A stretch of 64,000 nucleotides of DNA from Micrococcaceae bacterium Sec5.7 (GTDB lineage: Bacteria > Actinomycetota > Actinomycetes > Actinomycetales > Micrococcaceae). Of the stretch, positions 16,921 through 25,859 are shown piece after piece (positions within the stretch are counted from its first letter, which is position 1; every line of letters begins with the position of its first letter). The notes under the pieces were generated by a model. That model worked only from the letters and a program-made list of their open reading frames with translations. It made no database searches and was not told the origin of the DNA. The stretch covers positions 1,240,001-1,304,000 of the forward strand of contig CP144169.1 in NCBI GenBank assembly GCA_039636785.1, given 5' to 3'. The position numbers and the translations under genes were made by a program.

Positions 16921-17670
16921 CTACCGGGCGGACCAGCCGCCGTCCATCGTGTAGCTGGCGCCTGTGACCATTCCGGCTTGATCGGAGGCCAGCCAGTCCA
17001 CGAGCGACGCAACTTCCTCAGGCTCCACAAGCCGCTTCACGGCAGACTCCGTGAGCATCACCTTGGCCAGCACCTCGGACTCGGGGATGCCGTGAACCAG
17101 TGCCTGATCGGCGATCTGCTTCTCCACGAGCGGTGTCCGGACGTAGCCGGGGTTGATGCAGTTGGAGGTGACTCCGTGCTCCCCGCCTTCCAGCGCCGTC
17201 ACCTTGCTCAGCCCTTCCAGTCCGTGCTTGGCGGATACGTACGCGCTTTTGAAAGGTGAGGCGCGGATCCCGTGTACGGATGAGACGTTGATGATCCTGC
17301 CGAACCCATTGGCGTACATATGGGGAAGGGCCGCACGGATCAGCAGGAACGGGGCCTCCAGCATTAGGGCGATGATCCGGCGGAAGTCCGCCGGATCGAA
17401 GTCCTCGATGGGGCTGATGCGCTGGATCCCGGCGTTGTTCACCAGGATGTCGCAGTCCAGGCTCAGGGCGCCCAGGGCGTCGACGTCCAGCAGGTCCACG
17501 GCCCAGGCCGTGCCGCCCACTTCGTCGGCTAGGGCGGAGGCGCCGGCCTCATCGACGTCGGCAACCACCACCTTTGCGCCGCGGGCCGCGAGTCCCCGGA
17601 CACAGGCCGCGCCGATCCCGCTGGCGCCGCCTGTCACCACGGCCTTACGTCCGATCAAACTGTTTTCCAT
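16921..17670 (-). CDS. 3-hydroxybutyrate dehydrogenase (short-chain dehydrogenase)
   Basis: Classical SDR of about 250 residues. The NAD-binding motif is GGASGIG, the structural motif NNAG, and the catalytic set is Ser in NVSSVHGI with YVSAK. The segment NPGYVRTPLVEKQIADQALVHGI resembles the bdh subgroup, which oxidises D-3-hydroxybutyrate to acetoacetate. ATG 17670 (MENSLIGRKAVVTGG) is preferred on alignment with typical SDR starts; an ATG at 17688 is possible. It is downstream of an MHS transporter on the same strand, consistent with uptake plus oxidation of one organic acid. Confidence 0.8.
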   Translation of the reverse strand: MENSLIGRKAVVTGGASGIGAACVRGLAARGAKVVVADVDEAGASALADEVGGTAWAVDLLDVDALGALSLDCDILVNNAGIQRISPIEDFDPADFRRIIALMLEAPFLLIRAALPHMYANGFGRIINVSSVHGIRASPFKSAYVSAKHGLEGLSKVTALEGGEHGVTSNCINPGYVRTPLVEKQIADQALVHGIPESEVLAKVMLTESAVKRLVEPEEVASLVDWLASDQAGMVTGASYTMDGGWSAR

Positions 17671-17771
17671 AGCAATCCCGATTCCCATACCCTGCGCCCC
17701 GCTAGTTCCATACTCCGGCCGCGGCTGCCGGCAGCTCTGCTGCTGACGGCCGCGGTGCCTGCTTCAGCAGC

Positions 17772-19151
17772 TCAGCGCGAGCCCGCGGGGACGAGTCCTT
17801 CGCGTTCGGCGTCGGCCTTGTCCACGTCTTCCAGCGCGATGCCCATGGTTTCCTTCAGGCTCAGCACCGCCACCGTGGTGATGGCGCAGGCCACCAGCAG
17901 GTAGACGGCCGTGGGCAGCCACGATCCGGTGTCCTTGAGCCACTGGGTGGCCAGGAGCGGCGCCAGCGAACCGGCGAAGATGGACGTGACCTGCGAACCC
18001 AGCGAAACCCCTGAGTAGCGCATCCGGGTGGGGAAGAGCTCGGACATGATGGCGGGCTGGCCCGCGTACATAAAGGCGTGCAGGCAGAGTCCGATTGTCA
18101 CGGCGAGGACGATCATCACGGGGTTGCGGGTATCGAACATGGGGAAGGCGAAGAACGGCCAGCTTGCACCGGTGATGGCACCCACGAGATACACGGGCTT
18201 GCGGCCCCAGCTGTCAACGAGCCTGCCCACCTGCGGGATGACCAGGAAGTGGATCACGTGGGCGATCAGCAAGGCCAGGAGCAGCGAGGAGGTGTCGTAC
18301 TTGTGCACGCTCTTGAGGTAGACAATCGCGAAGCTCACCACGAGGTAGTACATGATGTTTTCCGCTAACCGGAGGCCCATGGCCTGCAGGATGCCCTTGG
18401 GGTACTTGCGGATGACTTCGCGGACGCCGAAGCTGACGGCCTGTTCCTTCTCCAGCAGCGCCTTGGCTTCGAGGAAAATCGGAGCCTCGGTGACGTGGGT
18501 GCGGATGTAGTAGCCAACAAACACGATCACTGCGGAGAGCCAGAACGCCACGCGCCAGCCCCAGCTCAGGAAGTCCGCGCTGCTCAGAGTGGTGGACATG
18601 ACGAACAGCACCAGGGTGGCGATCAGGTTGCCCACCGGAACGGCTGCCTGTGGCCAGCTGGACCAGAATCCGCGGGACTTGTTGGGGCTGTGCTCTGCAA
18701 CGAGCAGAACCGCGCCGCCCCATTCGCCGCCGAGCGCGAAGCCCTGGATGAAGCGGAGGGCAACCAGCATGGCCGGCGCCCAGTAGCCTACTGTGGCAAA
18801 ACCGGGGAGGCAGCCCATCAGGAACGTGGCCACACCGACAATGACAATGGTCAGCTGGAGGGTGGGCTTGCGGCCCAGTTTGTCGCCGATCTGGCCGAAC
18901 ACGATTCCGCCAAGCGGACGGGCCACGAACCCCACGGCGTAGGTCAAGAAGGCCTGGATGATGCCGTCCAGCTCATTGCCGGTGGCGGGAAAGAAATACT
19001 TGCCAAACACCAGGGTTGCGGCGGTGGCGTAGAGGAAGAATTCATACCATTCCACCACGGTGCCCACCATTGAGGCGGCCACGATCTTCTTGAGGCCAGA
19101 TCCCTTGGGGGCGGCTCCGGCAGAGTTTGCCGAGCGTTGCTCTACGCTCAT
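17772..19151 (-). CDS. MFS transporter, metabolite:H+ symporter (MHS) family
   Basis: 459 residues with 12 predicted membrane helices. MHS-type landmarks: VVEWYEFFLYATAATLVFGKYFFP at helix 1, RPLGGIVFGQIGDKLGRKPTL as loop 2-3, RFIQGFALGGEWGGAVLLVAEH, and SELFPTRMRYSGVSLG in the second half. Relatives carry shikimate, alpha-ketoglutarate, proline/betaine or other carboxylates. The ATG at 19151 follows AAGGAG. It is divergent from a LysR regulator and upstream of the 3-hydroxybutyrate dehydrogenase, so 3-hydroxybutyrate or a related acid is a reasonable guess. Confidence 0.88.
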   Translation of the reverse strand: MSVEQRSANSAGAAPKGSGLKKIVAASMVGTVVEWYEFFLYATAATLVFGKYFFPATGNELDGIIQAFLTYAVGFVARPLGGIVFGQIGDKLGRKPTLQLTIVIVGVATFLMGCLPGFATVGYWAPAMLVALRFIQGFALGGEWGGAVLLVAEHSPNKSRGFWSSWPQAAVPVGNLIATLVLFVMSTTLSSADFLSWGWRVAFWLSAVIVFVGYYIRTHVTEAPIFLEAKALLEKEQAVSFGVREVIRKYPKGILQAMGLRLAENIMYYLVVSFAIVYLKSVHKYDTSSLLLALLIAHVIHFLVIPQVGRLVDSWGRKPVYLVGAITGASWPFFAFPMFDTRNPVMIVLAVTIGLCLHAFMYAGQPAIMSELFPTRMRYSGVSLGSQVTSIFAGSLAPLLATQWLKDTGSWLPTAVYLLVACAITTVAVLSLKETMGIALEDVDKADAEREGLVPAGSR

Positions 19152-19232
19152 TTGTTTCTCCTTAGTGTCCACGTTGACACGCGCTGTGATCCACAGCACT
19201 TTATGGCTCCTACTGAGTATTGCTGCACAAAG

Positions 19233-19251
19233 TTGGCGATTCAATAGCCAA
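19233..19251. promoter_or_regulatory. candidate LysR-type operator in the divergent LysR/MHS region
   Basis: TTGGC, nine bases, GCCAA: an interrupted palindrome with the T-N11-A geometry typical of LysR-type sites. It lies 82 bases before the transporter start and 32 bases before the LysR start. This is pattern-based only. Confidence 0.4.
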
Positions 19252-19282
19252 AATGGCACCGCTTATGTGCAAAATTGCAGAT

Positions 19283-20179
19283 ATGAACACCAACCCGGAC
19301 GATCTTCTGGTACTGCTCGCGGTTTCCCGCTCAGCCAGATTTACGACGGCGGCACAGGCCTTGGGCCTGAACCACACCACCGTTTCCCGCAGGATAGCGG
19401 CCTTGGAGAAGGCTCTGGGCGGCCGCGTCCTCTCACGGGCGGCCGGCGGCTGGGAGCTCACCGAGCTCGGCGCCGCAGCGGTGCTGGTGGCCGAGCAGGT
19501 GGAGGCTGCGGTGCGTGGGCTGGTACCTGGCGGCCGCGCGCCTGACCCGATTACCGGCGTCGTACGCATGACCGCAACCGACGGCTTCAGCGCCTATATT
19601 GCGGCCCCGGCGGTGGCACGGCTGCGCCGGGAGCATCCCGGGCTGAGCGTGGAGATCGTCACGGTGACCCGGCGTGCGCTGCAGCAGCGGTCCGGTCTGG
19701 ATATCGAGGTGGTGGTGGGCGAGCCCCAGATTCACAGGGCCGAGGCGTTCCGGCTGGGAGAATACATGCTGGGGATGTACGCCTCGCGCGCTTACCTGGC
19801 CGAGAACGGGACACCGGGGACAGTGCAGGAACTCACCGAACACCCGCTGGTGTACTTTGTGGACTCGATGCTCCAGGTGGACGATCTTGATGCCCCGCGC
19901 CGCCTGGTGCCCGCCATGCGCGACGGCCTGAGTTCCACCAACGTTTTTGTCCATGTGGAGGCCACCAGGGCCGGTGCGGGGATCGGGTTCCTGCCGTGCT
20001 TTATGGGCGACTTGCACCAGGATCTGGTGCGTCTCCTGCCCCGCGACTTCGCCGAGCTGCTTCCGTACTGGATGGTGCTGCGGCCGGACTCCATGCGCCG
20101 GCCCGCCGTTGCTGCCGTGGTTCAGGCACTCCGCCAACAGACCGTGGGGCACACGGAGGCGTTGCTGGGGCGCGGGTGA
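19283..20179 (+). CDS. LysR-family transcriptional regulator
   Basis: 298 residues. N-terminal winged HTH (DDLLVLLAVSRSARFTTAAQALGLNHTTVSRRIAALEKALGGRVLSRAAGGWELTELG), then a linker helix and the substrate-binding-like effector domain. The start MNTNPDD at 19283 is chosen because the HTH follows directly; longer in-frame starts at 19253 or 19220 overlap the operator region. Divergent from the MHS transporter and dehydrogenase genes, which it probably controls. The effector is likely the transported acid, by inference. Confidence 0.85.
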   Translation: MNTNPDDLLVLLAVSRSARFTTAAQALGLNHTTVSRRIAALEKALGGRVLSRAAGGWELTELGAAAVLVAEQVEAAVRGLVPGGRAPDPITGVVRMTATDGFSAYIAAPAVARLRREHPGLSVEIVTVTRRALQQRSGLDIEVVVGEPQIHRAEAFRLGEYMLGMYASRAYLAENGTPGTVQELTEHPLVYFVDSMLQVDDLDAPRRLVPAMRDGLSSTNVFVHVEATRAGAGIGFLPCFMGDLHQDLVRLLPRDFAELLPYWMVLRPDSMRRPAVAAVVQALRQQTVGHTEALLGRG

Positions 20180-20192
20180 CGCCGAACCCGCC

Positions 20193-20253
20193 GTTGCTCT
20201 ATCACTCTTGGTCGCCAAAGCGTCCGGATAGGAACCAGAGGTGATAGGGCAAC
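20193..20253 (+). repeat. 61-bp palindromic interspersed repeat, copy 3 of 5
   Basis: Left arm GTTGCTCTATCACTCTTGG, right arm CCAGAGGTGATAGGGCAAC. It is in the gap between the convergent LysR and spermidine-synthase-like genes, 13 bases past the LysR stop. Confidence 0.9.
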
Positions 20254-20270
20254 GGTTAGAAACCGCCTCG

Positions 20271-21170
20271 TCAGCCCGCAGCAGAGCGATCGCGTCTCAA
20301 CGGTGACCCTGCGGCGAAGGACCGCACCTGGGCGTCGTTCCAGATATGCGCCGGGACGCCGCCGCCCAGAAGTCGGCGCGCGAGCTGGGGATCGTCGTCG
20401 AACGGCAGTTCGCTCCCTGCCATCACCATGTTGCCGTAGCGCCGGCCCTTGAGCATGGCCGGGTCCGCGATGATGATGGTGTGCGCAAAAGTGGCCGCGA
20501 TGGTGGCGGCGTCCTCGCGCGCATTCTTCAGGTCCGGGGCGTCGCCGGAGTTCACCACGTAGATTCCACCCGGCGCCAGCACTTGCTTGGCGCGCTCGTT
20601 GAATTCCCTGGTGGTGAGCGGCCGCGGAGTCAGGGCACCCGCAAAAACATCGCGGACAATGAAGTCGCGGGTCTGCGGGGTGAGGGACTCGGTGACTTCG
20701 CGGGCCTCGCCCACCCGAAGGCGCATCAGCGGCGCTTTGGGGAGATCGAACCAGCCGCGGACGTACTCCGCCAGCTTGCCGTCCAGCTCCACCACCACCT
20801 GCCGCGCCTCCGGGTAGGCGGCGTGGAAGTAGCGCGCCAGTGAGCAGGCTCCCCCGCCGAGGTGCAGGCCGCGGAGTTTCGGTTTCGACCCCGGGGGCCA
20901 GCGCGATTCGATCAGCGCCGACATCCAGCGCATGTACTCAAATTCCAGGAGCAGCGGATCGACCAGGTCAATGTGCGAGCTCATCACACCATTGATCCGA
21001 AGGAGCCAACCATTGGAATTGTCCTGGTCCGCGATCAGCTCGCAGTCGCCGGTGTCGATGTAATAGATGCCCTCAACAGGGCCATCCGGGCGGGTGCCCT
21101 TGGGCACCTCCACAACTCCCGCCGTCGAGCCTTCAGCATTTCTGCCGCCTGACTTTCCGCGCCGCGCCAC
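20271..21170 (-). CDS. spermidine-synthase-like (SAM-fold) protein
   Basis: 299 residues with the aminopropyltransferase/methyltransferase Rossmann fold: GLHLGGGACSLARYFHAAYPEARQVVVELDGKLAEYVRGWF (nucleotide loop and acidic residue), then FIVRDVFAGALTPRPLTTREF and LAPGGIYVVNSGDAPDL. Annotated in many actinobacteria as a fused spermidine-synthase-like protein without proof of polyamine activity. The C-terminus ends in PLRRDRSAAG. Its true substrate is unknown. A 61-bp repeat follows its 3' end. Confidence 0.75.
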   Translation of the reverse strand: MARRGKSGGRNAEGSTAGVVEVPKGTRPDGPVEGIYYIDTGDCELIADQDNSNGWLLRINGVMSSHIDLVDPLLLEFEYMRWMSALIESRWPPGSKPKLRGLHLGGGACSLARYFHAAYPEARQVVVELDGKLAEYVRGWFDLPKAPLMRLRVGEAREVTESLTPQTRDFIVRDVFAGALTPRPLTTREFNERAKQVLAPGGIYVVNSGDAPDLKNAREDAATIAATFAHTIIIADPAMLKGRRYGNMVMAGSELPFDDDPQLARRLLGGGVPAHIWNDAQVRSFAAGSPLRRDRSAAG

Positions 21171-21302
21171 TAGTTGTCCACCGCTTCAGTCATGCTTCAA
21201 CCCTACGGCCCCGGCGGCCCTCCCGGGCACGGGCTCCCGGCCGGTGTCCCGCCGGGCAGCGGACGCCGCGGCGGGAGGGCCGGACGGGTCTATCTAAGCC
21301 CC

Positions 21303-21863
21303 TTAGATCTCCGGCCGGCGATCGTCGGACCTGGCATTTTCATCGTTCCGGTCAGGGCGGCGTCCATCCGCAGGGCGTCCGTCCACGCCCGCCTGATCTG
21401 TGCCGCGCTGATCGGGCGAGCCCGGGTCCTCAACGCGGTGACCGTCTGCTGAGTCTGCACTAGCGCGCCCGTCAGGAACGTCGACCCGACGGCGGCCGTT
21501 TTCATCGACGTCGGGATCCACGGTATCGGCTTTCTCGATCCGCTCGGCTGACTCGCTGCGGAGACGCTCCGCGTCGACCTGCCTTTGCTCGGCTTCCTGC
21601 TTGAGCCGCCCGGCGTCAACCTGTGCCTGCTCGGCGTCCGCCTGGGCACGTGATGCCCTGGCTTCGTTTTCACGGGCATCCAGTTCAACGTCCCCGGCTT
21701 TGCGCCGAATCGCGGCCGCCTCCTGGCGGTGCTCTTCATCATGCCTCTGCTGCACTCCTGCTCGCCGACTGCGGGCCACCATGGCAACCACGACAATCAG
21801 CACAATGACAACGATTCCAACAATGATCCAAACCCATGAAGCTGTATCCACGGCGGGATCCAC
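21303..21863 (-). CDS. single-pass membrane protein with long charged coiled-coil tail
   Basis: 186 residues, not recognised as a named family. A single N-terminal helix (WVWIIVGIVVIVLIVVVAMVA) is followed by Arg-rich residues and a long helical stretch rich in Ala, Glu, Gln and Arg with recurrent DAE/DAGRLKQEAEQRQVDAERL units (coiled coil). The tail is Asp/Arg/Gly-rich and disordered (about residues 118-186). Expected orientation: anchor in the membrane, tail in the cytoplasm. Divergent from the 85-aa charged protein at 22048. A short hairpin (ATCTAAG/CTTAGAT) overlaps its stop codon. Confidence 0.7.
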   Translation of the reverse strand: MDPAVDTASWVWIIVGIVVIVLIVVVAMVARSRRAGVQQRHDEEHRQEAAAIRRKAGDVELDARENEARASRAQADAEQAQVDAGRLKQEAEQRQVDAERLRSESAERIEKADTVDPDVDENGRRRVDVPDGRASADSADGHRVEDPGSPDQRGTDQAGVDGRPADGRRPDRNDENARSDDRRPEI

Positions 21864-22047
21864 CTCTTCTCATATTCGGCATGATCCGGTGGCTGCGGGA
21901 TGGGGCAACGATGCCACCACAGGCAGATTACCGGTTGAAAGGAACATCGGTCAGGCACTTACGTTCTAATAGTAATCATGCTTACATTTCAAGTGCCAGC
22001 AATATTGGATGCGATCTGCAGCCCGCCTTCTTGGAAAGAGAGCGAAG

Positions 22048-22305
22048 ATGACACAGAACCAACGGCCGCGGGACGGTAGCCACACCGAAGCTGCAGCGGA
22101 TAAGGCGCGGAACACCGCCGGGCACGCCCCCGGATCGGGCGCCGCGGATGCCCCGTCCCAACCACCCAACCCATTGGACAGCAAGCAGCTGATCGAGAAT
22201 CCACGGTCCAGCACCCACATGGCGGATGATCCAATGGCCGGTGAGCTGGCCGACGATCCGATGCCCGACGATCCCCTCACCCGGGACCGCTCACCCCGTC
22301 CGTAG
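22048..22305 (+). CDS. small hydrophilic disordered protein, 85 aa
   Basis: Not recognised. Very hydrophilic, rich in Asp, Pro, Ala and Arg, with a repeated acidic motif near the end (MADDPMAGELADDPMPDDPLTRD). No Cys, no hydrophobic core, probably intrinsically disordered. GAGAGCGAAG precedes the ATG at 22048. It lies divergently from the coiled-coil membrane protein. Coding status is supported by position and start context but no family is known to me. Confidence 0.5.
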   Translation: MTQNQRPRDGSHTEAAADKARNTAGHAPGSGAADAPSQPPNPLDSKQLIENPRSSTHMADDPMAGELADDPMPDDPLTRDRSPRP

Positions 22306-22348
22306 ACCCCGCAAGCACCGTACAAGGACGGGTTTGCACGCAACGAAG

Positions 22349-23041
22349 TCAGCGCACAACAGCCAGGGCAAAACCGTCCCAGCCCTTGGAACCGACCGTC
22401 TGGATGACCGTTGCATCCAGCCGCGGGTCCTGCCCCATCAGGTGCAGCGCACTCAGAATTCCCGGCGCGTTGACCTCATCCATGGACGGATCCAGCAGCG
22501 CCCCCTCCCACACCACGTTGTCCATCACAATGGTGGTTCCGGGCCTGCCGAGGCGTATGGCCCACTCCAGGTAGTGCGGGTTGTTTTCCTTGTCGGCATC
22601 AATAAACACGAAGTCGAACTTTCCACGCGCTTCAGACTCCAGGGCGGCAAGGGACTCGAGGGCGGCACCCACCCGGATCTCAACCTTTTGTCCAACCCCC
22701 GCCGCATCAACATTGGCCCGGGCCACCTGGGCATGCTTGGTGAGATATTCGCACGTGACGAGACGGCCGTCGTCGGGAAGCGCCTGGGCCATCCAGATGG
22801 TGCTGAAGCCGGCCAGGGTTCCGATCTCCAGCACCTGCCGAGCGCCGGAAATCTGGACCAGCAGCTTCAGCAGCTTGCCCGCATTGGGTGCCACCTCGAT
22901 GGGCGGCATGCCGGCGTCGACGGCGGACTGCACCGCGCGCTTGAGCGCGTCGTCAGGATGCACGACGGCGGCTGACAGGAATTCTTCCACCGCCACCCAG
23001 GCGGGTTGGGCCTTGTGTTGAAACGTAGGGTGCTCAAACAT
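22349..23041 (-). CDS. SAM-dependent O-methyltransferase (class I, catechol-type)
   Basis: 230 residues. The methyltransferase_3 fold is clear: QVLEIGTLAGFSTIWMAQALPDDGRLVTCEY for SAM binding, FDFVFIDADKENNPHYLEWAIRLGRPGTTIVMDNVVWEGALLDP for the metal-binding DADK/DN residues. Members methylate catechol-like hydroxyls with Mg2+. The substrate is unknown. It is followed 33 bases on by no gene of the same pathway; the thiamine-binding protein gene is upstream on the same strand. Confidence 0.85.
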   Translation of the reverse strand: MFEHPTFQHKAQPAWVAVEEFLSAAVVHPDDALKRAVQSAVDAGMPPIEVAPNAGKLLKLLVQISGARQVLEIGTLAGFSTIWMAQALPDDGRLVTCEYLTKHAQVARANVDAAGVGQKVEIRVGAALESLAALESEARGKFDFVFIDADKENNPHYLEWAIRLGRPGTTIVMDNVVWEGALLDPSMDEVNAPGILSALHLMGQDPRLDATVIQTVGSKGWDGFALAVVR

Positions 23042-23073
23042 GGCCCCAGTCTCGCAGTTCCGGGTCCAGCCAG

Positions 23074-23424
23074 CTAGGGGTTTACGGCGATGGCGTTTTC
23101 GAGGCGTTCCACCTTGGCCGTGAGTTCACCGGAGTAGCCGGGGCGGATGTCCGCTTTGATGACAAGGGAGACGCGGCTGCCGAACTGGCCGACGGCCTCC
23201 GTGGCGCGCTTGACTACAGCGAACACCTCGTCCCATTCGCCCTCGATGGTGGTGAACATGGAGTCGGTCTGGTTGGGCAGGCCGGACTCACGGACGATCT
23301 TGACGGCGGCGGCAACGGCGTCGTGGACGGAGGCGTCCGGCGATTGTGGGCGGGTTGCGCCGTCCGCATCTGCGGGCTGGCTGGCGGGAATTCCGGAGGG
23401 GGCGACTGAGAATGCAAGCAACAT
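23074..23424 (-). CDS. thiamine-binding protein of the MTH1187/YkoF-like superfamily
   Basis: 116 residues. Begins MLLAFSVAPSGI, contains a hypervariable insert (ASQPADADGATRPQSPDAS), then VHDAVAAAVKIVRESGLPNQTDSMFTTIEGEWDEVFAVVKRATEAV and SRVSLVIKADIRPG. This is the pattern of the MTH1187 (formerly UPF0045) small ferredoxin-like proteins, some of which bind thiamine. No thiamine riboswitch was seen upstream. It lies just upstream of the O-methyltransferase gene on the same strand with a 32-base gap. Confidence 0.75.
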   Translation of the reverse strand: MLLAFSVAPSGIPASQPADADGATRPQSPDASVHDAVAAAVKIVRESGLPNQTDSMFTTIEGEWDEVFAVVKRATEAVGQFGSRVSLVIKADIRPGYSGELTAKVERLENAIAVNP

Positions 23425-23533
23425 AAAGCCAGTCTGCCACGGCCGGAACGCAGGTCTCGGTCTCGCGAATACGTCATATAACCTGCTACCAACCAGTAAC
23501 GCGGGTGCTCAGCCACAGCGTTGCTAACCTTGA

Positions 23534-24157
23534 ATGATGAACCTCGCAGTAGACCGCAAGCCCCTTCGTGCTGATGCTGCGCGCAACGTCGACAAAATTA
23601 TTACCGCGGCCCGCCAATGCTTCCGGGAGCTTGGCCCCGATGTGCCGCTGCAGACCATCGCCGCGACCGCCGGTGTAGGCCCCGCCACACTTTTCCGGAA
23701 TTTTGCGGACAAGGAAGAACTGGTCCTGGCGGCGTTGAACCGCCAGCTGCGGATCACCGTGGATCCGGTTATCGATGAAGCCCTTGCCGGTCCCGATGCC
23801 GCCTCAGGCCTGCTCCGGGTGATCGACTCCGTGATGGCCGCAGCCAGCGAAAACGCCAACCTGCTGGGCGCGGTGGCAGGCCGCCGTGAACTTCTCACCG
23901 GGATCACGGGAAGCCTGATCGAATCCGTGGGCGTGCTGCTGGGGCGCGGGCAGGGACAGGGCACGCTCCGTAGCGACATTTCGATGACTGACATGATCCG
24001 GCTTCTGGCCATGCTGATCGGTGTGGTTGACACCATGGAGCCGGGATCCGATGCCTGGCGCCGGCCGGTGGCCCTGGTTGAGGATGCCATCCGCGCGGAA
24101 CGGCCAAACCGGCCGCTGCCTCCCCAGGTGCCGCTTCCGGGTATGCCGTTCGCCTAG
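23534..24157 (+). CDS. TetR-family transcriptional regulator
   Basis: 207 residues. N-terminal HTH (RNVDKIITAARQCFRELGPDVPLQTIAATAGVGPATLFRNFADKEELVLAAL) and a helical effector domain with no strong ligand clues. Divergent from the thiamine-binding/O-methyltransferase pair, which is a possible target. The ATG pair at 23534/23537 gives an uncertain start by one residue. Its last four bases overlap the end of the convergent small gene at 24154. Confidence 0.85.
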   Translation: MMNLAVDRKPLRADAARNVDKIITAARQCFRELGPDVPLQTIAATAGVGPATLFRNFADKEELVLAALNRQLRITVDPVIDEALAGPDAASGLLRVIDSVMAAASENANLLGAVAGRRELLTGITGSLIESVGVLLGRGQGQGTLRSDISMTDMIRLLAMLIGVVDTMEPGSDAWRRPVALVEDAIRAERPNRPLPPQVPLPGMPFA

Positions 24158-24432
24158 GAAGCCTGTTGCCTGCTGGGTTCTATTTCGGGCTCCGAAGGTA
24201 CTTTCCGGCCCGGCGAATCGCCGCTTCCCTCCGAATGCTTCTGCTCCGCCGCATGCTCCTTCGCTTCCTGAAGGTGGAGCTGGAGCTTCTCTTCTGCTTC
24301 GCGGCGGCGGCGCGCCGTTCCGCGGAGTTCCCGGGTGGCCTCAGACCCGCCGGGATCAACAAATCCGGTTCTGGACTTGTCATGGGGATCCTTGGGGCCA
24401 GCTGTCCGGGCCGGCGTGATGTCTTCGCTCAT
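24154..24432 (-). CDS. small charged helical protein, 92 aa
   Basis: Not recognised. Highly charged, with GSEATRELRGTARRRREAEEKLQLHLQEAKEHAAEQKHSEGSGD predicted as one long amphipathic helix, flanked by disordered ends. No clear Shine-Dalgarno before the ATG at 24432. It overlaps the TetR stop by four bases on the opposite strand. Similar small charged proteins occur at 21303 and 22048 nearby. Coding status is moderately supported. Confidence 0.45.
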   Translation of the reverse strand: MSEDITPARTAGPKDPHDKSRTGFVDPGGSEATRELRGTARRRREAEEKLQLHLQEAKEHAAEQKHSEGSGDSPGRKVPSEPEIEPSRQQAS

Positions 24433-24579
24433 AATGTTGGAGGTCTCTCTGTGGTCAACGACGAATAGGCGTCGCGCACCTGCCTGCCCACTGCACAGCC
24501 ACTAAGAGTTTACAGCCCAGGTGGCCCGTGCCACCAGAGGACGACGAGACTCACGTATAGTGCTCGCGAAATGGGGTGC

Positions 24580-24613
24580 GTGCCTCATCTGATAAATGCT
24601 CGCGAAATGCCGG
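24580..24613 (+). repeat. left terminal inverted repeat of the IS
   Basis: GTGCCTCA, a variable spacer, then ATGCTCGCGAAATGCCGG. It matches the reverse complement of 25837-25869 except in the central spacer. Confidence 0.75.
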
Positions 24614-25859
24614 TGGCCGCCCGGGTGCTGCGGTGTGCTTGGCGGATGGGTCAGTTGTCGATGGGTGCGCGTCGGGAGATCACGAAGAAGCATGCGGCCG
24701 AGTATGGTCGCGCGTCGAAGAAGGCCAAGGGGATGATGCTGGATCAGCTGGTCGCGACGACGGGCTGGTCCAGGGCCAACACGAGACGGGCGTTGCGGAC
24801 GGCGCTGAAGCGGAAGGGCCCGGCGAAAGCGGTCAAGCGCAGACCGCGGTCCCGTTCGTACGGGTATGACACGCTGAAGCTGTTGGTTCAGGTGTGGAAC
24901 CTTGCCGGGCGTCCGTCCGGGAAGTATCTGGCCGCGACGATGGCCATCTGTCTGCCCAAGCTGGAGGAGTTTCACGAGCTGGATCAGAGACGTCTGAACG
25001 AGGAGACGTGGGCGCAGCTGCTGGCCGTCTCCGGGGCAACGAGCGACAGGATGCTGAAGCCGACCCGGGACGGTGCGCGGATACTTGGCCTGTCCGGGAC
25101 GAAACCCGGGCCGCTGCTGCGCAACTCGATCCAGGTCCGCAAGGCCGGGGATGAGCACGAACAGGCGCCGGGGTTCGTCGAGGCGGATCTGGTGCTGCAC
25201 TGCGGCCCGACCCTGGCCGGGGAGTTCATCCGCTCCCTCACGGTCACCGATGTGTTCACCGGCTGGACGGAGAACATGGCCGTGAACAACGGCGCCCACC
25301 GGTGGGTCATCGAGGCAATGACAGGCATCGAGGCCAGGCTGCCGTTCCCGCTCGTGGGCCTGGATACCGACAACGGTGGTGAATTCATCAACCACGCCCT
25401 GATCGAATGGGCCGGTGAGCGGGACTTGTTCTTCACCCGGGCCAGGCCCTACAAATCCAACGACAACGCCCACGTCGAACAGAAGAACGGCGACGTGGTG
25501 CGCCGCCACGCCTTCCACTACCGCTACAACACCGCCGAAGAGCTCCGGCTGCTCAACGAGCTCTACCCGCTCGTGAGGGTGCGGCTGAACATGTTCACCG
25601 CGACCACGAAAGCCATCGGCTGGCGTTCGAACAGGAACGGAAAGAAGACCCGGGTCCATGACAAGCCACGCACCCCCTACCAGCGGGTCATGGACTCAGC
25701 CGTCCTGACACCGGAGCGCGCCAGCGACTTCGCCGGCTCTTCAACGACACCAACCCCGCCGAACTGACCCGCGCCATCACGGCCATCCAACACAAACTCA
25801 TCGCCCTGGCCAAAGACAAAACCAATGCCATCACCGCCGGCATTTCGCGAGCATCTTGA
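24607..25859 (+). pseudogene. frameshifted rve-domain transposase
   Basis: Integrase-fold transposase. HTH-like N-terminal part (AEYGRASKKAKGMMLDQLVATTGWSRANTRRAL), then DDE core: Asp in FVEADLVLHC, Asp in LDTDNGGEF, Glu in NAHVEQKNGDVVRRH. In the original frame the protein stops at 25767 with an aberrant tail after LTPERA. One base added near 25722 restores QRLRRLFNDTNPAEL...AITAIQHKLIALAKDKTNAITAGISRAS, ending at 25859 inside the right repeat, so about 45 C-terminal residues are lost to a 1-base deletion. Start uncertain: 24607 or 24646; an ATG at 24571 lies outside the element. Confidence 0.75.

Noticed and set aside
21214..21282. Inverted repeat CGGCCCTCCCG / CGGGAGGGCCG as a terminator
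   Set aside because: The arms are 46 bases apart and there is no T-run; in GC-rich DNA this can arise by chance.
23424..23534. Thiamine pyrophosphate riboswitch before the thiamine-binding protein
   Set aside because: The conserved CTGAGA-type core was not found on the gene's strand upstream.
24571..24606. Transposase start at the ATG of 24571
   Set aside because: It lies outside the proposed left end of the element, so it would not be carried with it.
24502..25659. 385-residue open frame opposite the transposase
   Set aside because: Antisense shadow of a clear transposase; no recognisable motif.
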